Below are positions 23,101 to 32,317 of a DNA stretch of 35,696 nucleotides, piece after piece. The DNA is taken from assembly GCF_001949145.1 (NCBI RefSeq), contig NW_019091389.1:1203838-1239533 (forward strand), given 5' to 3'. Position numbers and translations under genes: made by a program. This DNA is from Acanthaster planci. Its lineage: Eukaryota > Echinodermata > Asteroidea > Valvatida > Acanthasteridae. The first letter of the stretch is position 1. Each line of letters opens with the position of its first letter. The notes beneath the pieces are model-generated. The model was not told the origin of the DNA. It did not search any database and saw nothing but the letters and a program-made list of their open reading frames with translations.

Positions 23101-24985
23101 TAAGAGATTATTAAGGAGTGCTCCTATAGGAAAAAATGAAAAATGAAGAAATACAAAGGAGGGAGGACACTATGCGAGAAAAAGGTGGAAACAGGATGCA
23201 AATCTTCCATTTGCTTGAAAATAAACTGTACCTCGGGATTGATTCCTTCCACAGTTAATGGTTTATCATTTTTGTTGCTAATGAGTGCTTTGGGCCCCCC
23301 GGGCAACATCCTGGTGACATCCATTGGTAAACCAAGTTTGTATAAAGGCCTTCCTGATGACATCTATGTAGAAGCCAAAGTAAGATATCACAGATGTAAA
23401 TTTGATTTAACTGAACACCAACAGTCATCCCAGGTAGGCCTAAAAGAGAGTCAACGCTTTCAGGGCGTCTGAAAGTGAGATAAAATTCCTCGATATAAAA
23501 GGCCATATCTCTCTAATGTATTAGATGCGTATGTAACACGTGTTTGCATTTGCAAGGTAAACATTTCTGTTACCATTCGTAGCAACATCGTAATAACGAA
23601 ATTAATATTTTTAGCCATTATCTGCACTTGCCTATCGAAGGCGGCTGCATAAATCCAGGGAATAACTGCAGGGAAAGAGTTTCTCACTGCCCGTAAAACA
23701 TCAAATGCAAAGTGCACAATAATGTCAATTAAAAGAAAGTCACTTTTTTTTCCTTTTTTTAAAGTTTGGACTTAATGCACCATACAAATGCACAAACCAA
23801 ACACGCACTGGGCATAGGTCTACCGTATCCGCCTGCCCCGCCACGTATTTGAATGGAGACTATTATGTTGCCGGGGCTGTAACGGTGTTCTGGAAGGGAC
23901 GTCCAATAATGATTGATAGAGAATGAACTTCGTTAAAACACTCGCTGGGTTCCCTTGTGCTAATGTTCCCAAAACAAGCAAAAGCATATCGTTACAGTTC
24001 CAAAAATTGTTAAAGAGAATTTGCGAAATACAAGCTTCCCTCTGCAGAACTAAATACTATTCCGGGGAATTTAACATACCATGACTAAGTCAACTGTGCA
24101 GTCCGGCTTTGAGGGACCTTATTTCTTGCACTTAGTATGCATGCAAGTAATTCCAAATAATAAAAAACTGTTAAGCCCATCCCTCGTTATGCCATTTGCA
24201 CTCCCGCCCGGGTATGGCAATATGCCCTTTAAAGGCATTCTGTCATTGGCGTGAATCCGGCGGGGCATCCCCCCTCTTGACATGGGAAATTGTCTATTCC
24301 ATTCATCCCCACCTCTTTTTTGATGTGAAAAAATTGAGGCTAGTTGTGAAGGATATTTTTGACAACCAAAATAATAGCACTCAATAATTAAGGAGAACAG
24401 TTTTTTAATGCCATAAATACGCCGTTTTGATGTAAGTTTCTGCAGGAATGAAGTACATATCCATCTGTATCATGAACATCACCCCTAGTAACATATGGTG
24501 TCAGACACCTCCCCCTCCCCGCTTTTGGCTGAGCAAGTCATCCCCTTACAATTCTCCACCCTTATCCCCCAGCTTCTAGCACAAATTTACGCCACTGCCT
24601 ATAGCCGTTCCTTGCAGATATCAAAACGCGCCAAGAGCCTATCTCTGTTTTATAAAGCAAGCAACATTTCCACGGGATTTGTTATACTTATTCATCAAAG
24701 GTATTCCAAACATTTTCAGAAATTTCCCACGATTACTGTTTCATGAATCGATTACAATCTTTTGGAGTAGATCCCCTTACCAAAATCAATAAACACCAGT
24801 TCAAGAGCCTCTGCTTCATGATAAAACACAGACATCCAATTTCAGACTTACCGGTTAATTTGTTGGCAAGCGTGATCACCGGGTTGTGCTAGCGGAACAG
24901 CCTTCTTTAACGGTGGCCAATAGGCGGCGACTTCGGAACTTACCGCTGCCAGCATCACTGAGATGACGACATAGATCGGCGACAT
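19925..24985 (-). CDS. Secreted EMI-EGF-EGF protein, short MEGF10/PEAR1/Draper relative
   Basis: Five exons (24985-24852, 22299-22195, 21635-21535, 21245-21102, 20157-19925) join with phases 2, 2, 1, 1 into 238 codons. Residues 1-21 form a signal peptide (MSPIYVVISVMLAAVSSEVAA). An EMI domain covers about 40-113 with all six cysteines: C at the end of exon 1, then YYVPCGDI, LFTCTV, VCCPGY and AAMCHP. The order and spacing match MEGF10 (IYYTRC, FKC, CCPGY). Two EGF/laminin-type repeats with eight cysteines each follow, one per exon. MEGF10, MEGF11, PEAR1, Draper and CED-1 are large membrane receptors for engulfment or adhesion; this one ends after a 36-residue tail, with no membrane segment. 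It is inferred to be a secreted paralogue, perhaps a ligand-binding decoy or matrix protein. All junctions are GT/AG. Confidence 0.85.
20681..20734 (-). repeat. tRNA-derived SINE or tRNA pseudogene fragment
   Basis: On the minus strand GGCTGCATAGCTCAGTTGGT reproduces a tRNA acceptor strand, D-arm and A box, followed by an anticodon-stem-like CTAGT...TCTGG. The T-arm and B box are missing, so it is a degraded tRNA-like head and not a working tRNA gene. Confidence 0.6.
20904..20951. repeat. Short 26-bp direct repeat
   Basis: CTTTTTGAATTTATAGATTA occurs at 20904 and again at 20930, in tandem. It is AT-rich and shows no further structure. Confidence 0.85.
21102..21245 (-). CDS. EMI-EGF gene exon 4 (EGF/laminin-type repeat 1)
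   Basis: A 144-nt, phase 1-1 exon carrying one repeat: CLPGTYGINC, FQCPQVC, HGTCRPKDGKCVC, LPGYYGATC. Eight cysteines, the GxYGxxC and GYYGxxC turns and the symmetric phase are typical of shuffled MEGF-type EGF modules. The acceptor is GATTATCAACAG and the donor GTGGGT. Confidence 0.9.
21535..21635 (-). CDS. EMI-EGF gene exon 3 (EMI C-terminal half)
   Basis: A 101-nt exon after TTCTTTCCATAG, encoding AVYQTAYKTEIRTGYRSRR, then VCCPGYTLNAAMCH. The YxTAYxxxxRTxYRxR...CCPGY block is a clear EMI signature. The donor is GTAAGT, phase 1. Confidence 0.9.
22195..22299 (-). CDS. EMI-EGF gene exon 2 (EMI core)
   Basis: A 105-nt exon after TTTCCATGTCAG, encoding FSEPVVVSTAVIAHHRIYYV and PCGDIIKLFTCTVR. 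The IYYxxC...FxC pattern matches the EMI domain of MEGF10. It ends in phase 2 before GTAAGA. The 28-residue Cys-to-Cys span across the exon 1/2 join fits the family. Confidence 0.85.
24852..24985 (-). CDS. EMI-EGF gene exon 1 (signal peptide, first EMI cysteine)
   Basis: ATG at 24985 starts 44 codons plus two bases. A hydrophobic signal peptide is followed by AYWPPLKKAVPLAQPGDHAC, then QQIN. The donor is GTAAGT (24851-24846), phase 2. A second perfect GTAAGT lies inside the exon at 24943-24938; its use would remove the first EMI cysteine. Confidence 0.82.
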
Positions 24986-27089
24986 CTTTCAAATCTTTTT
25001 GAAGTGACAGGTATGGATAACAAAGTAAGGATTACAGGGAAAGTTCCATAGCCTACATCTACCTGTGAAACTAAGCTAATCTATAGAGCTGTTAATCACT
25101 GTGACCAGCGCTTCCGCTGTGGTTAATTAATCCGGTTGCTGATACCCATGCCCTTACCAGGAGAGGGAAACACGGGGAATTGGATAGGTTCGGCTCTTTC
25201 GAAGGCACTTGCGCATGGACACCAACAATCGTCCTTGGGGATGCTCTCTCATAATAACAAGATCGCTCATAATTCGAAACTGCACGGTACTGATATTGCC
25301 TCCGCTTAACTATCAAACTCACCAGAGCTGCAAGAGTGATTATGGAAAATGCCAGTCAGATTTAGGTGATGGACCCTGTAACATCCAAGTTGATTTGAGA
25401 CCAGGCATGAAGAAGATTACTCAGAAGACAACCTCATCTGCTTCGTTCTGCACAGCCGCGGCCAACCAGGACAAAACAACACACCCTGCGACGAGGTCAG
25501 TGGTAACCGGCGGTTCATGACACCGGCTCTTGCCTCTTCCCTGCCAAGGGATGGTGCCACTTAGCCTGGGGATTATGGTTCGGAAAAGATGACAATGAGT
25601 CATCTCGGTGGTTTCTAGATTGAGTACATTATCAAACATTGCCCCCAAAAATCGCTGCCACGAAGTCACTGACGTAAGGCTGAAAGTGGGTGTCACGGAT
25701 GGCTTGACGATAATTTGAACGATTTTTAGGACTCAAAATAAAAAAAACGTGTTTAGCGTTGAAATTTGCAAGGCCGTTGGATCCAAGGCGTCCAATGCTT
25801 CCAGAACATGTGAAAGGCCAGCGATTAGACGTAAATTACCTGGTGTCCAACTTCCCGGAGCGTTTTTGGATTCCTGAGCTCGCAGGCCGGGTTGGGAGTG
25901 AACGAATGGGAGAGTAGCGTCAGAAACGGGAGTCTTAGATGCTTGCTGTGGTTAAAGGGGCCGATGAAGTAGACTTCACCCTAAATAATGTTTGTTTGTG
26001 GGAATATAAATGACCATATGGACTAAGAGAATCGGACACTTACCAATTTAGGCCTACAGCATAAACAACGCAGTTGCATGGAGGAACACACGGCATTCAT
26101 TCATAACCAGACCAAAATGCCGAACGAAAAACAACGACAATTATTTTAAACTGCATATCTCCAATCCAGCATTTTAAGGATATTTACTGTTTTAAAGAAA
26201 TGGAGTGAGACGTTCTGCGGTAATCAGTATCGAACTGAATCTTCGAGAATCATCTAGTTCAGGACAGGAGCTGTGCTGAGCTAACGATCTTGCACTGGCT
26301 GGTGATGTGGTCAAAACACCTTTCCACCACGGCCGTTGTCGCCAATCCACGGGTAATAACAAGGCAGAATTGTTATAATTATAACAGGCATAAGAATTCG
26401 AATGAACTGGTCTGAGTGGAGAGACGGTGAGTTGGATTGTAAGCACAAACATTGCAGACTCCCAATGGCACCATGACCAATATTGTGGCTCCTATGACCT
26501 CAATTACTCCTAAACTAAACATACATCCAGTTTCACACTGCTCGACTTGGAAGTTTTTACACCAGTTCGGGAGTAAAAAGACATCATTTCTCTCAGGGGA
26601 TATCTTTAGAAAGTCAGTGTCATGAAGCGGGAAATTATTTAATGGAAATGCTTATAAGATGATAACTCCTTCATCCGTGACAAACACCATGGCACTTGAT
26701 GTTTAAGAATCATGTTTCGTTATTTGAAAAAAAAAGAGTGTTGTTCGGCCGCACACAGTGTTTATAATATTATTTCAAGATGAACGTTGCACTGTTTAAC
26801 AGGTTCATTTAATTTGATCTTTTACTCAAACATTTTTTTCAGTGATCCACCCATTCTCCACTGCAATGCCTGTTGGACCGAACGAGAGGTGTGAAGAAAG
26901 CCTTTTTCCAGTGTTAGTAACTGTGTTTTTGCCCACTCCAATATAAAAAAAAAAACGAGAGCGGTGAAGAGACAAGGACTTTGGTTGCCCCAGCGTCATC
27001 AGCCAAATTCTTTCCAATCAGTGAGTCTCATGAGCAGTTCTCCCTACCATACATAATATTTTATTTTGTTGTTTATCGATTTTGTTATT

Positions 27090-27116
27090 GTATTATTACT
27101 ATTATTATTATTATTT
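27090..27116. repeat. ATT trinucleotide microsatellite
   Basis: About eight TAT/ATT units with one interruption (TAC). Confidence 0.85.
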
Positions 27117-27575
27117 TTGAGGAGTTTGTAATTCTCATTATATCTTAGAGCAAATGACAAAGTCCGAAATAACGTTCCCACTGTTTTCAGTTCGCTCATA
27201 GGCCAATTCTCATCCCGTATAATAGCCCAAGGCCACCTTGCAGAGAATTTTCAGTGAGTTAAAGGCCGGACAGAGAGTGGGAAATCAGCCAATTGCGTAG
27301 TCAGATAAGAATTAGGCATGAACCCCTCAGGAATATTCGGGCTTAAAATTGATGTATGTGGAGTACATACGATGAAGCCAAAATAAAGAAGAAACTGATC
27401 ATCGTGAAATTGTACTTTCAGTAATTTCCGGGATGATTATTTTGAAACGTCACATAATAGTTTGCTTGCGTCTACCATGTGGGTTTCGTCATCTGTCATG
27501 AAAGTATGGTCAACAAAACTCAAATGTAACAAAATAAGTGTCTTTGACGCGCAACAAAAGGCACCTTTTATGTTA

Positions 27576-27583
27576 TGACGTCA
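27576..27583. promoter_or_regulatory. CRE-like palindrome
   Basis: TGACGTCA is a full CREB/ATF consensus; a related GACGTCAC occurs at 27857-27864. No gene start is established next to them, so function is speculative. Confidence 0.25.
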
Positions 27584-28465
27584 GCTCTAATCCTCGTCTA
27601 ACGTACCACGCTTAACATTTTAGTGATTTTGTTGGGCGTTTAAAAATCTTTCCGTTTTCGAGTTATCCCATAATCATTGTAGGCCTACTACCGTTCACCC
27701 TTGAAGTCAAGTTCACGTGGTTTCTCATGGAAACCGGTGTGTTGCCTAAGATAATCTACGGATCTCAAAATATTAACTTGCTACCTCAGTCAATTCCCAA
27801 CTTATAGTTGAAAACATATTTTTGTTTTGGTTTGGAATTACTAGTAAGTGGCCGACGACGTCACTGTATTAAAACGGTCCGTATTCGTTTCATTCATTCG
27901 TTTTTCAATTTGATTCAGGCAGGTTTTACAGACTCCTAGAAATGGCTAGGTGGTCGGTGCATAACGGAGCCAATCGCTGACCATATCTCGTCGACTCGTC
28001 TGTGGAGCGATTGGAAAATGTTCCACCGAGAACTGCTTGAGAGCTGAATGTAATTCCGGAAGAGAGTTCGTGAACTGAGTCTGCAGTTCAGTATTTCAGG
28101 ATTTTCCAATCGACAGTAAGCTTTTTGTGTTTATTTCGGCCGTACGTGGAAGGTGAATTCGCCCCGCGTCCCAGCTAATTTACATCGCCAAAGAACTGTT
28201 TTCGCCATCCTGGGATTATAGTCCTTCGTTGCAGAGCCTGGTCAAGTCCTCGGCTGTAGTCTTTGTATTCATTTTGGCATGACATAGACACACTTTAGCA
28301 TAAACCCACTCACTGTTAATTTTTGTTAAACCCTGTCAACACCTGAAGTGCGTTTAATAATTCCCATTAATAAATCACATTGTTTCGATGCTCTTTATAT
28401 CAGTGTGATCTTGTTTGATTTTTTGCTGCATCCGAGAAAACTCAGACTTTTTGAATCATTTACAG

Positions 28466-28657
28466 TCACTGATAGTTTGGGGAGTTTCGGATCATAACAG
28501 CCCACATGATGAAAACAGCATTACATCCTCTGAGGAAAATTTAGGGGTTCGATCATTTTCATCGCCAAATACTTGTGATTTGTATTGTGTCAAGAAGCCT
28601 TTGGAGATTCTGCATGCGCAACGTTTGCTAAGAACGGATCAAGAAAATAAACGCTGA
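28466..28657 (+). CDS. Possible terminal exon (doubtful)
   Basis: After an ATCATTTACAG acceptor, an open frame of 63 codons starts SLIVWGVSDHNSPHDENSIT, continues with CVKKPLEILHAQRLLRTDQE and ends at TGA (28655-28657). The composition (acidic and serine-rich, then basic) looks coding, but I recognise no family and found no upstream exon. It may be chance. Confidence 0.2.
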   Translation, partial: SLIVWGVSDHNSPHDENSITSSEENLGVRSFSSPNTCDLYCVKKPLEILHAQRLLRTDQENKR

Positions 28658-28916
28658 CAATGGCCCGAGCCAAAGGCAAAGGACATTTAACCCTTGTGTA
28701 TGTTTACCTACACTAATGAGGGGAATTTTGCGTCCATTTTGCGTGGAATAGTTTCTTTTGGTAAGGTATGAGTTTTGACCAGAAGGCTCTGGTCGTCTGA
28801 AGAAAAAATGAAAGGTCTTCCACGGTTTCACCTAATTTAAACTTCTCTTTACAGTAACCACCATGCATAACTTCGACCTTTAACGGAGCTTTGTAAATAT
28901 CTAACACTGTGAAGAA

Positions 28917-28940
28917 AAGAAAAAAGAAAGAAAGAAAAAC
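28917..28940. repeat. Purine-rich simple sequence
   Basis: An AAGAAAG-type tract next to the retrotransposon 3' end; it may belong to its target or tail. Confidence 0.6.
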
Positions 28941-28950
28941 ATCCCAACAA

Positions 28951-29383
28951 ACCTTCTTCTTCCTAGCCTTCTCCCAATTTGGGGTCGGCTACCATGATGT
29001 TCTTTCGCCAAGCACCCTGGTCATATCATTTGCATAGTTGGCGCTCAGGCGTTTGGCTTTGAGATCGGCGTTTACGACGTCTTGCCAGCGTTTCTTGGGG
29101 CGTCCACGTGGACGCATACCGGCTGAAACGACGGGGGTTGCTGTCCAGACGGAGTTCTCCTGGGCCCGCTGGACGTGTCTTACCCAGCGCAGACGTTCTT
29201 GCATTTTGAGTTGGATGGATGCAATGTCGAGACGCTCTCGAATCTCAGTGTTTGGAATAATGTCGAGGCGTGTGACACCGCAGGCTCATCGTGCCAAGTT
29301 CATTTCCTTGGTGTGCAGTCTTTGCAGTCAGTGCGGTAGATCTTGGACTTCAGTCGAAGTGGCATGCGACGATCGCATAGTAC
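28951..29383 (-). pseudogene. RTE-like non-LTR retrotransposon reverse-transcriptase fossil (3' end)
   Basis: Reading leftward, VLCDRRMPLRLKSKIYRT is followed by a frame change, LQRLHTKEMN, an in-frame stop, then ACGVTRLDIIPNTEIRERL, LRWVRHVQRAQE, RGRPKKRWQDVVNADLKA and a stop at 28991-28989. These are the familiar C-terminal motifs of RTE/craniofacial-development-protein-2-like reverse transcriptases. A segment of some 25-30 residues is missing between IYRT and LQRL, and the stop is a TGA where CGA is expected. The noncoding tail (GGGGTCGGCT, then CTTCTTCTTCC in plus-strand reading) fits an RTE 3' end. It is dead and 5'-truncated. Confidence 0.85.
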
Positions 29384-30001
29384 ATCTCAACAAACTAACA
29401 AACTAAAAACAAACAAAACCCTGAACACACTAGCAAAATGTGTCCCTGTAAATAAAGATTCCATTTGACGTCTCTTGCACTGAATTCCCCCCCCGGTTTT
29501 GTTGGGTAAGCAACTTTTCCATCAATTTTGTCCCTATAAACTCATACTTGTTTTCTAGTTGCCAGTAACATAATTATGGTCTGAGTTGCAGGGAGCCCTT
29601 GGCGGAGAAATCTTTTGAAAGACTATTTTCAGTAATTTTGGTAATTGTTCAAACGGGGAACACATTTTTTCTTCTCCTAGTTCAGAGCCGGTGCACAAGA
29701 TGGGCACGAATCTCGAGAGAGAGGGCGCACTAAGTTTTGTTAATCTCTCTAAGACGAGCGCAATGTTTTAATGCATGCTTTCAACCCCATACGCGAAATG
29801 TTGGCGTAAAATTGCACTTGGTGCAAAAACGCGATGTCGCAGTGTATCCGCCTCGCTTGAGCAGAACCACCCCCTCATCGGTTGAAAAGAGCCGCGTTGG
29901 TCGGGAGTGTTCAATTTGTTGGTAGCGATGCGACCGTAATGCGTGCATTTCCTAATCGTTCGTAAACCACCGAAGGTCAGTTCCGATTGAAGGAGCTTCC
30001 G

Positions 30002-30244
30002 GCTGTTTTCCAATACTCGACTTGGGCTCCGTCTCAAGCTTCAATTGGTTGTTTACTTCCTGACTTTGAGGTTATAAGCGCAACGGTAAGTCTGATAGTG
30101 CCACAGAATATCAAGTAAGATGCAAAAGAGCCAAAATTGCAGTACTTTAATCTAAGTTAAACGTTTCAGGCCCACAATTAAAATCGAGGATTGGCTTCCT
30201 ATGCAAAGCCTGAGACGGAGACGAAGTTGAGTATTGGAAAACGG
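30002..30244. repeat. Inverted repeat with 40-bp arms
   Basis: Arms 30002-30041 and 30205-30244 are reverse complements at about 35 of 40 positions and share GTTTTCCAATACTC and TCCGTCTCA. The loop is about 163 bp with no ORF. It is probably a non-autonomous inverted-repeat element. Confidence 0.85.
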
Positions 30245-30684
30245 CCTCTGTCTCTAAGAAGACGCAAGCGCGGGAAGAGAAGTCGTCTAATGAAAACACC
30301 AATACTTCAGGAAAAAGTTTGTAGTGCGAAGTATACTGACATATTTATCTAGGCCTACCGTACCGTCATTCAAGTTGCCACAATTGGCAAAGTTCACATC
30401 GGTCCTCCCTTGCATTACTCACGTCTATTCACAATGAAGAATAAACAGCCAACAAAATGAACCGTCTGCTGTCGTAGTCACATGATTTATTTCACAATTT
30501 TTAAATGAAATTTCCCGTTTCATTAAATTTATTTCAGTTCGAATTTAGTGCAGTGCATACGGAATGAAATATTTTATCGTAAACGCGTCTCTTTTGGATG
30601 TCTTTCCCAAGTTGGTTTCAAGTTAAGATCATGTTGCACTTTTTAAATTACAAAACATTAAGACTGAATACACGTTACATGTAA

Positions 30685-30694
30685 TTTATTTATT
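30685..30694 (-). terminator. Candidate polyadenylation signal of the protease gene
   Basis: On the minus strand two overlapping AATAAA hexamers lie about 150 nt after the stop codon of the Ulp1-like gene, a normal 3' UTR distance. Confidence 0.5.
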
Positions 30695-30841
30695 TCATTT
30701 AAATAGAAAAAATATGTTCTAAAATGTGCACATAATCCGGCAATCCGTTTTTTCTTGAAAAATAAATTTGAATTTCATTCCTGATTCTGCCTTTCTCAAC
30801 AAAATGAAGATCAATATTAAATATAAAATACGATGAAATAA

Positions 30842-31570
30842 TCAGTTCCTGAGTGTCTGAGCTTTGCACCCAACATTTCTAGAAGTCCTTTGGGCGCAAT
30901 TCTTCCTTGGGAAGGGTGTCATCTTTTGTGATTCCAGACAACACTTAAGATGCTTCCTCATTGCTTTCTGATCAAAGACAGTCAATTCGGGTCTTCCCCC
31001 GAAAGCCACCTCGGTGGCATAGGCAACAGCGAAGAGTCCGCAATCGCTGGAACCTCGCTGCGGGTGCATCACGGGAAGCTGGACTTGGAGGCCTAATGAT
31101 CGCCCAACCTTGTCCCCGCACAAATTTATGATCTGGCTGGACAGCTTCGAATTAAGTCCTTCATTTTTGCTATCCAGCAGTTTTATTTCACTGTTTGCCC
31201 TGCAGACAGTCACCCAGTGCCCTCCTCCATTAAGCATGATCTGGGCTCCGTCCGTGGTCATGGGCTCAAACTGGAGTATTTCCCCAAGGACAGGCTCCTG
31301 CAGCCCGCCGAAAGTAGGGAACTGACGGCGGAGCAGTCTCTGTGCCGCGGAGATATGTTCGTCTGTCAGCCACTCCCCATTGTCCAGTACCTCAATATCT
31401 TTTGCACTGAGTCCTACTTGGATGAACCAGTCATTGTCGATGCTGGGACTCCTGTTGTCACTGTCTGAGTCCTGGGACTCAGCGACGCGAGGCCTCTTCG
31501 GTTCATGCCCCTCATTCTGTGGCAACAGTCTCTTTCTGACCGTCGGTTGTCCAACACTTCTGGCGGCAGC
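30842..31570 (-). CDS. Ulp1-like gene exon 4 (protease domain)
   Basis: After GACTTTTTCGCAG, 242 codons and TGA. It begins AAARSVGQPTVRKRLLPQ, passes an acidic Ser/Asp stretch (ESQDSDSDNRSPSIDND) and carries the whole catalytic domain with His, Asp, Gln and Cys. It is the longest open frame in the window, with no internal damage. Confidence 0.93.
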   Translation of the reverse strand, partial: AAARSVGQPTVRKRLLPQNEGHEPKRPRVAESQDSDSDNRSPSIDNDWFIQVGLSAKDIEVLDNGEWLTDEHISAAQRLLRRQFPTFGGLQEPVLGEILQFEPMTTDGAQIMLNGGGHWVTVCRANSEIKLLDSKNEGLNSKLSSQIINLCGDKVGRSLGLQVQLPVMHPQRGSSDCGLFAVAYATEVAFGGRPELTVFDQKAMRKHLKCCLESQKMTPFPRKNCAQRTSRNVGCKAQTLRN

Positions 31571-32317
31571 CTGCGAAAAAGTCCAACAAAACCAATTTAC
31601 AGGCCAAAATTTCAAGAAAAGAAGTATTTGTCAGCTGACAACATTTTGATGGGACCTGATGTTAAAACTTGTCGGTTGTTTTTGTCCATCATTACCTTAG
31701 CCACGCTACGACGATAGTGAGCATGATAGCTCGTTGATCTCCTCTTTTTGGGGAACGATCCGTGGTCAAAGGCCACTGCTGGCCTCTTCCGTGTAGCCGG
31801 CAGAGACACCACCTAGACATATATAAAAGACGAAAACATACATGGTTATTTTGAATCGAGTAAAGATATCCGCAATTTTTGAAAGAGTAGCTTATAAGAT
31901 TATGAGAGGCTGGCCAACATTCTTACCGTGGTGAATGAGTTGTGGTCAGTTGCACGGAGGATCATCTTTATTCTCCGATTCTCATCCTTGATCTGAATAA
32001 CCTGGTAATCCCTGGTGAGCGATTGTTGACATATCTGGTAAACCTGAAAAGAATATTATATAACATCATCAAATCAGTCCATGAAAATTGGAAAATACAT
32101 GTAATTATATTGGCCTAAATGACATACGCCATGATCAGCGTTTTTAATATTTTATTAACACTTCAACGTTACTATAGTATTTTGACTGAAAATGACGTTG
32201 TTATATCAAAGATTATTCATTCGGAACTCAAAATACAAACTGAAAACAGTTTACCGGTTCGGCGTCGTCGCCTCGACAATTCAAAGTCTTATTCGAAGTC
32301 ATCTTCAAAGGAATCAT
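30842..32317 (-). CDS. Ulp1/SENP-like (C48 family) cysteine protease, four exons
   Basis: Exons 32317-32255, 32043-31927, 31812-31696 and 31570-30842 join, all in phase 0, into 341 codons. Residues about 60-135 are basic with nuclear-localisation-like runs (ATRKRP, PKKRRS, VRKRL, PKRPR). The last exon holds a Ulp1 domain: WLTDEHISAAQRLLRRQFP, GGLQ, then GGGHWVTVCR (catalytic His), IKLLDSKN (Asp), PQRGSSDCGLFAVA (oxyanion Gln and nucleophile Cys). The triad is complete. C48 enzymes cleave SUMO, NEDD8 or similar peptides; WLTD...GGLQ members are abundant in marine invertebrates and often tied to transposons. The start ATG is preceded in frame by TAA. No transposase ORF adjoins it, and spliced introns suggest a host gene or domesticated copy. 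Substrate unknown. Confidence 0.85.
31696..31812 (-). CDS. Ulp1-like gene exon 3 (basic, NLS-like)
   Basis: A 117-nt, phase 0-0 exon between TATGTCTAG and GTAATG, encoding VVSLPATRKRPAVAFDHGSF, PKKRRSTSYHAHYRRSVAK. Two basic clusters suggest nuclear targeting. Confidence 0.85.
31927..32043 (-). CDS. Ulp1-like gene exon 2
   Basis: A 117-nt, phase 0-0 exon between TTTTCAG and GTAAGA, starting VYQICQQSLTRDYQVIQI and continuing RRIKMILRATDHNSFTT. No domain is recognised. Confidence 0.8.
32255..32317 (-). CDS. Ulp1-like gene exon 1
   Basis: ATG at 32317 opens 21 codons (MIPLKMTSNKTLNCRGDDAE, then P), phase 0, ending before GTAAAC. An in-frame TAA lies 11 codons upstream, so the ATG is the first usable start. 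The donor is not strong, so this exon is less certain than the rest. Confidence 0.6.

Larger units (their letters stand above)
20158..24851 (-). other. Introns of the EMI-EGF gene
   Basis: Introns 4 (20158-21101), 3 (21246-21534), 2 (21636-22194) and 1 (22300-24851) are AT-rich. They contain a tRNA-like fragment (20681-20734) and a short direct repeat (20904-20951). A stretch at 23124-23717 has overlapping ORFs on both strands that I could not assign; a decayed transposon is possible. Confidence 0.7.
24986..28465. other. Spacer between the EMI-EGF gene and the right-hand part
   Basis: The first few hundred bases should contain the promoter of the EMI-EGF gene. ORFs at 25209-25520 (plus) and 25421-25696 (minus) overlap each other and show no known domain. 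An ATT-type microsatellite lies at 27090-27116 and a CRE-like palindrome at 27576-27583. Nothing else is supportable. Confidence 0.6.
29384..30841. other. Spacer between the retrotransposon fossil and the protease gene
   Basis: Contains the inverted repeat at 30002-30244 and AT-rich sequence downstream of the protease stop codon. ORFs at 29737-30037 on both strands are mutual shadows without a domain. Confidence 0.6.

Noticed and set aside
23124-23717. Overlapping minus-strand ORFs with a faint reverse-transcriptase flavour (RNSFPAVIPWIY)
   Set aside because: No catalytic motif or neighbouring RT block; too weak to call.
25209-25696. Opposed ORFs of about 100 codons, the plus one with several cysteines
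   Set aside because: They overlap on opposite strands; no domain and no clear splice partners.
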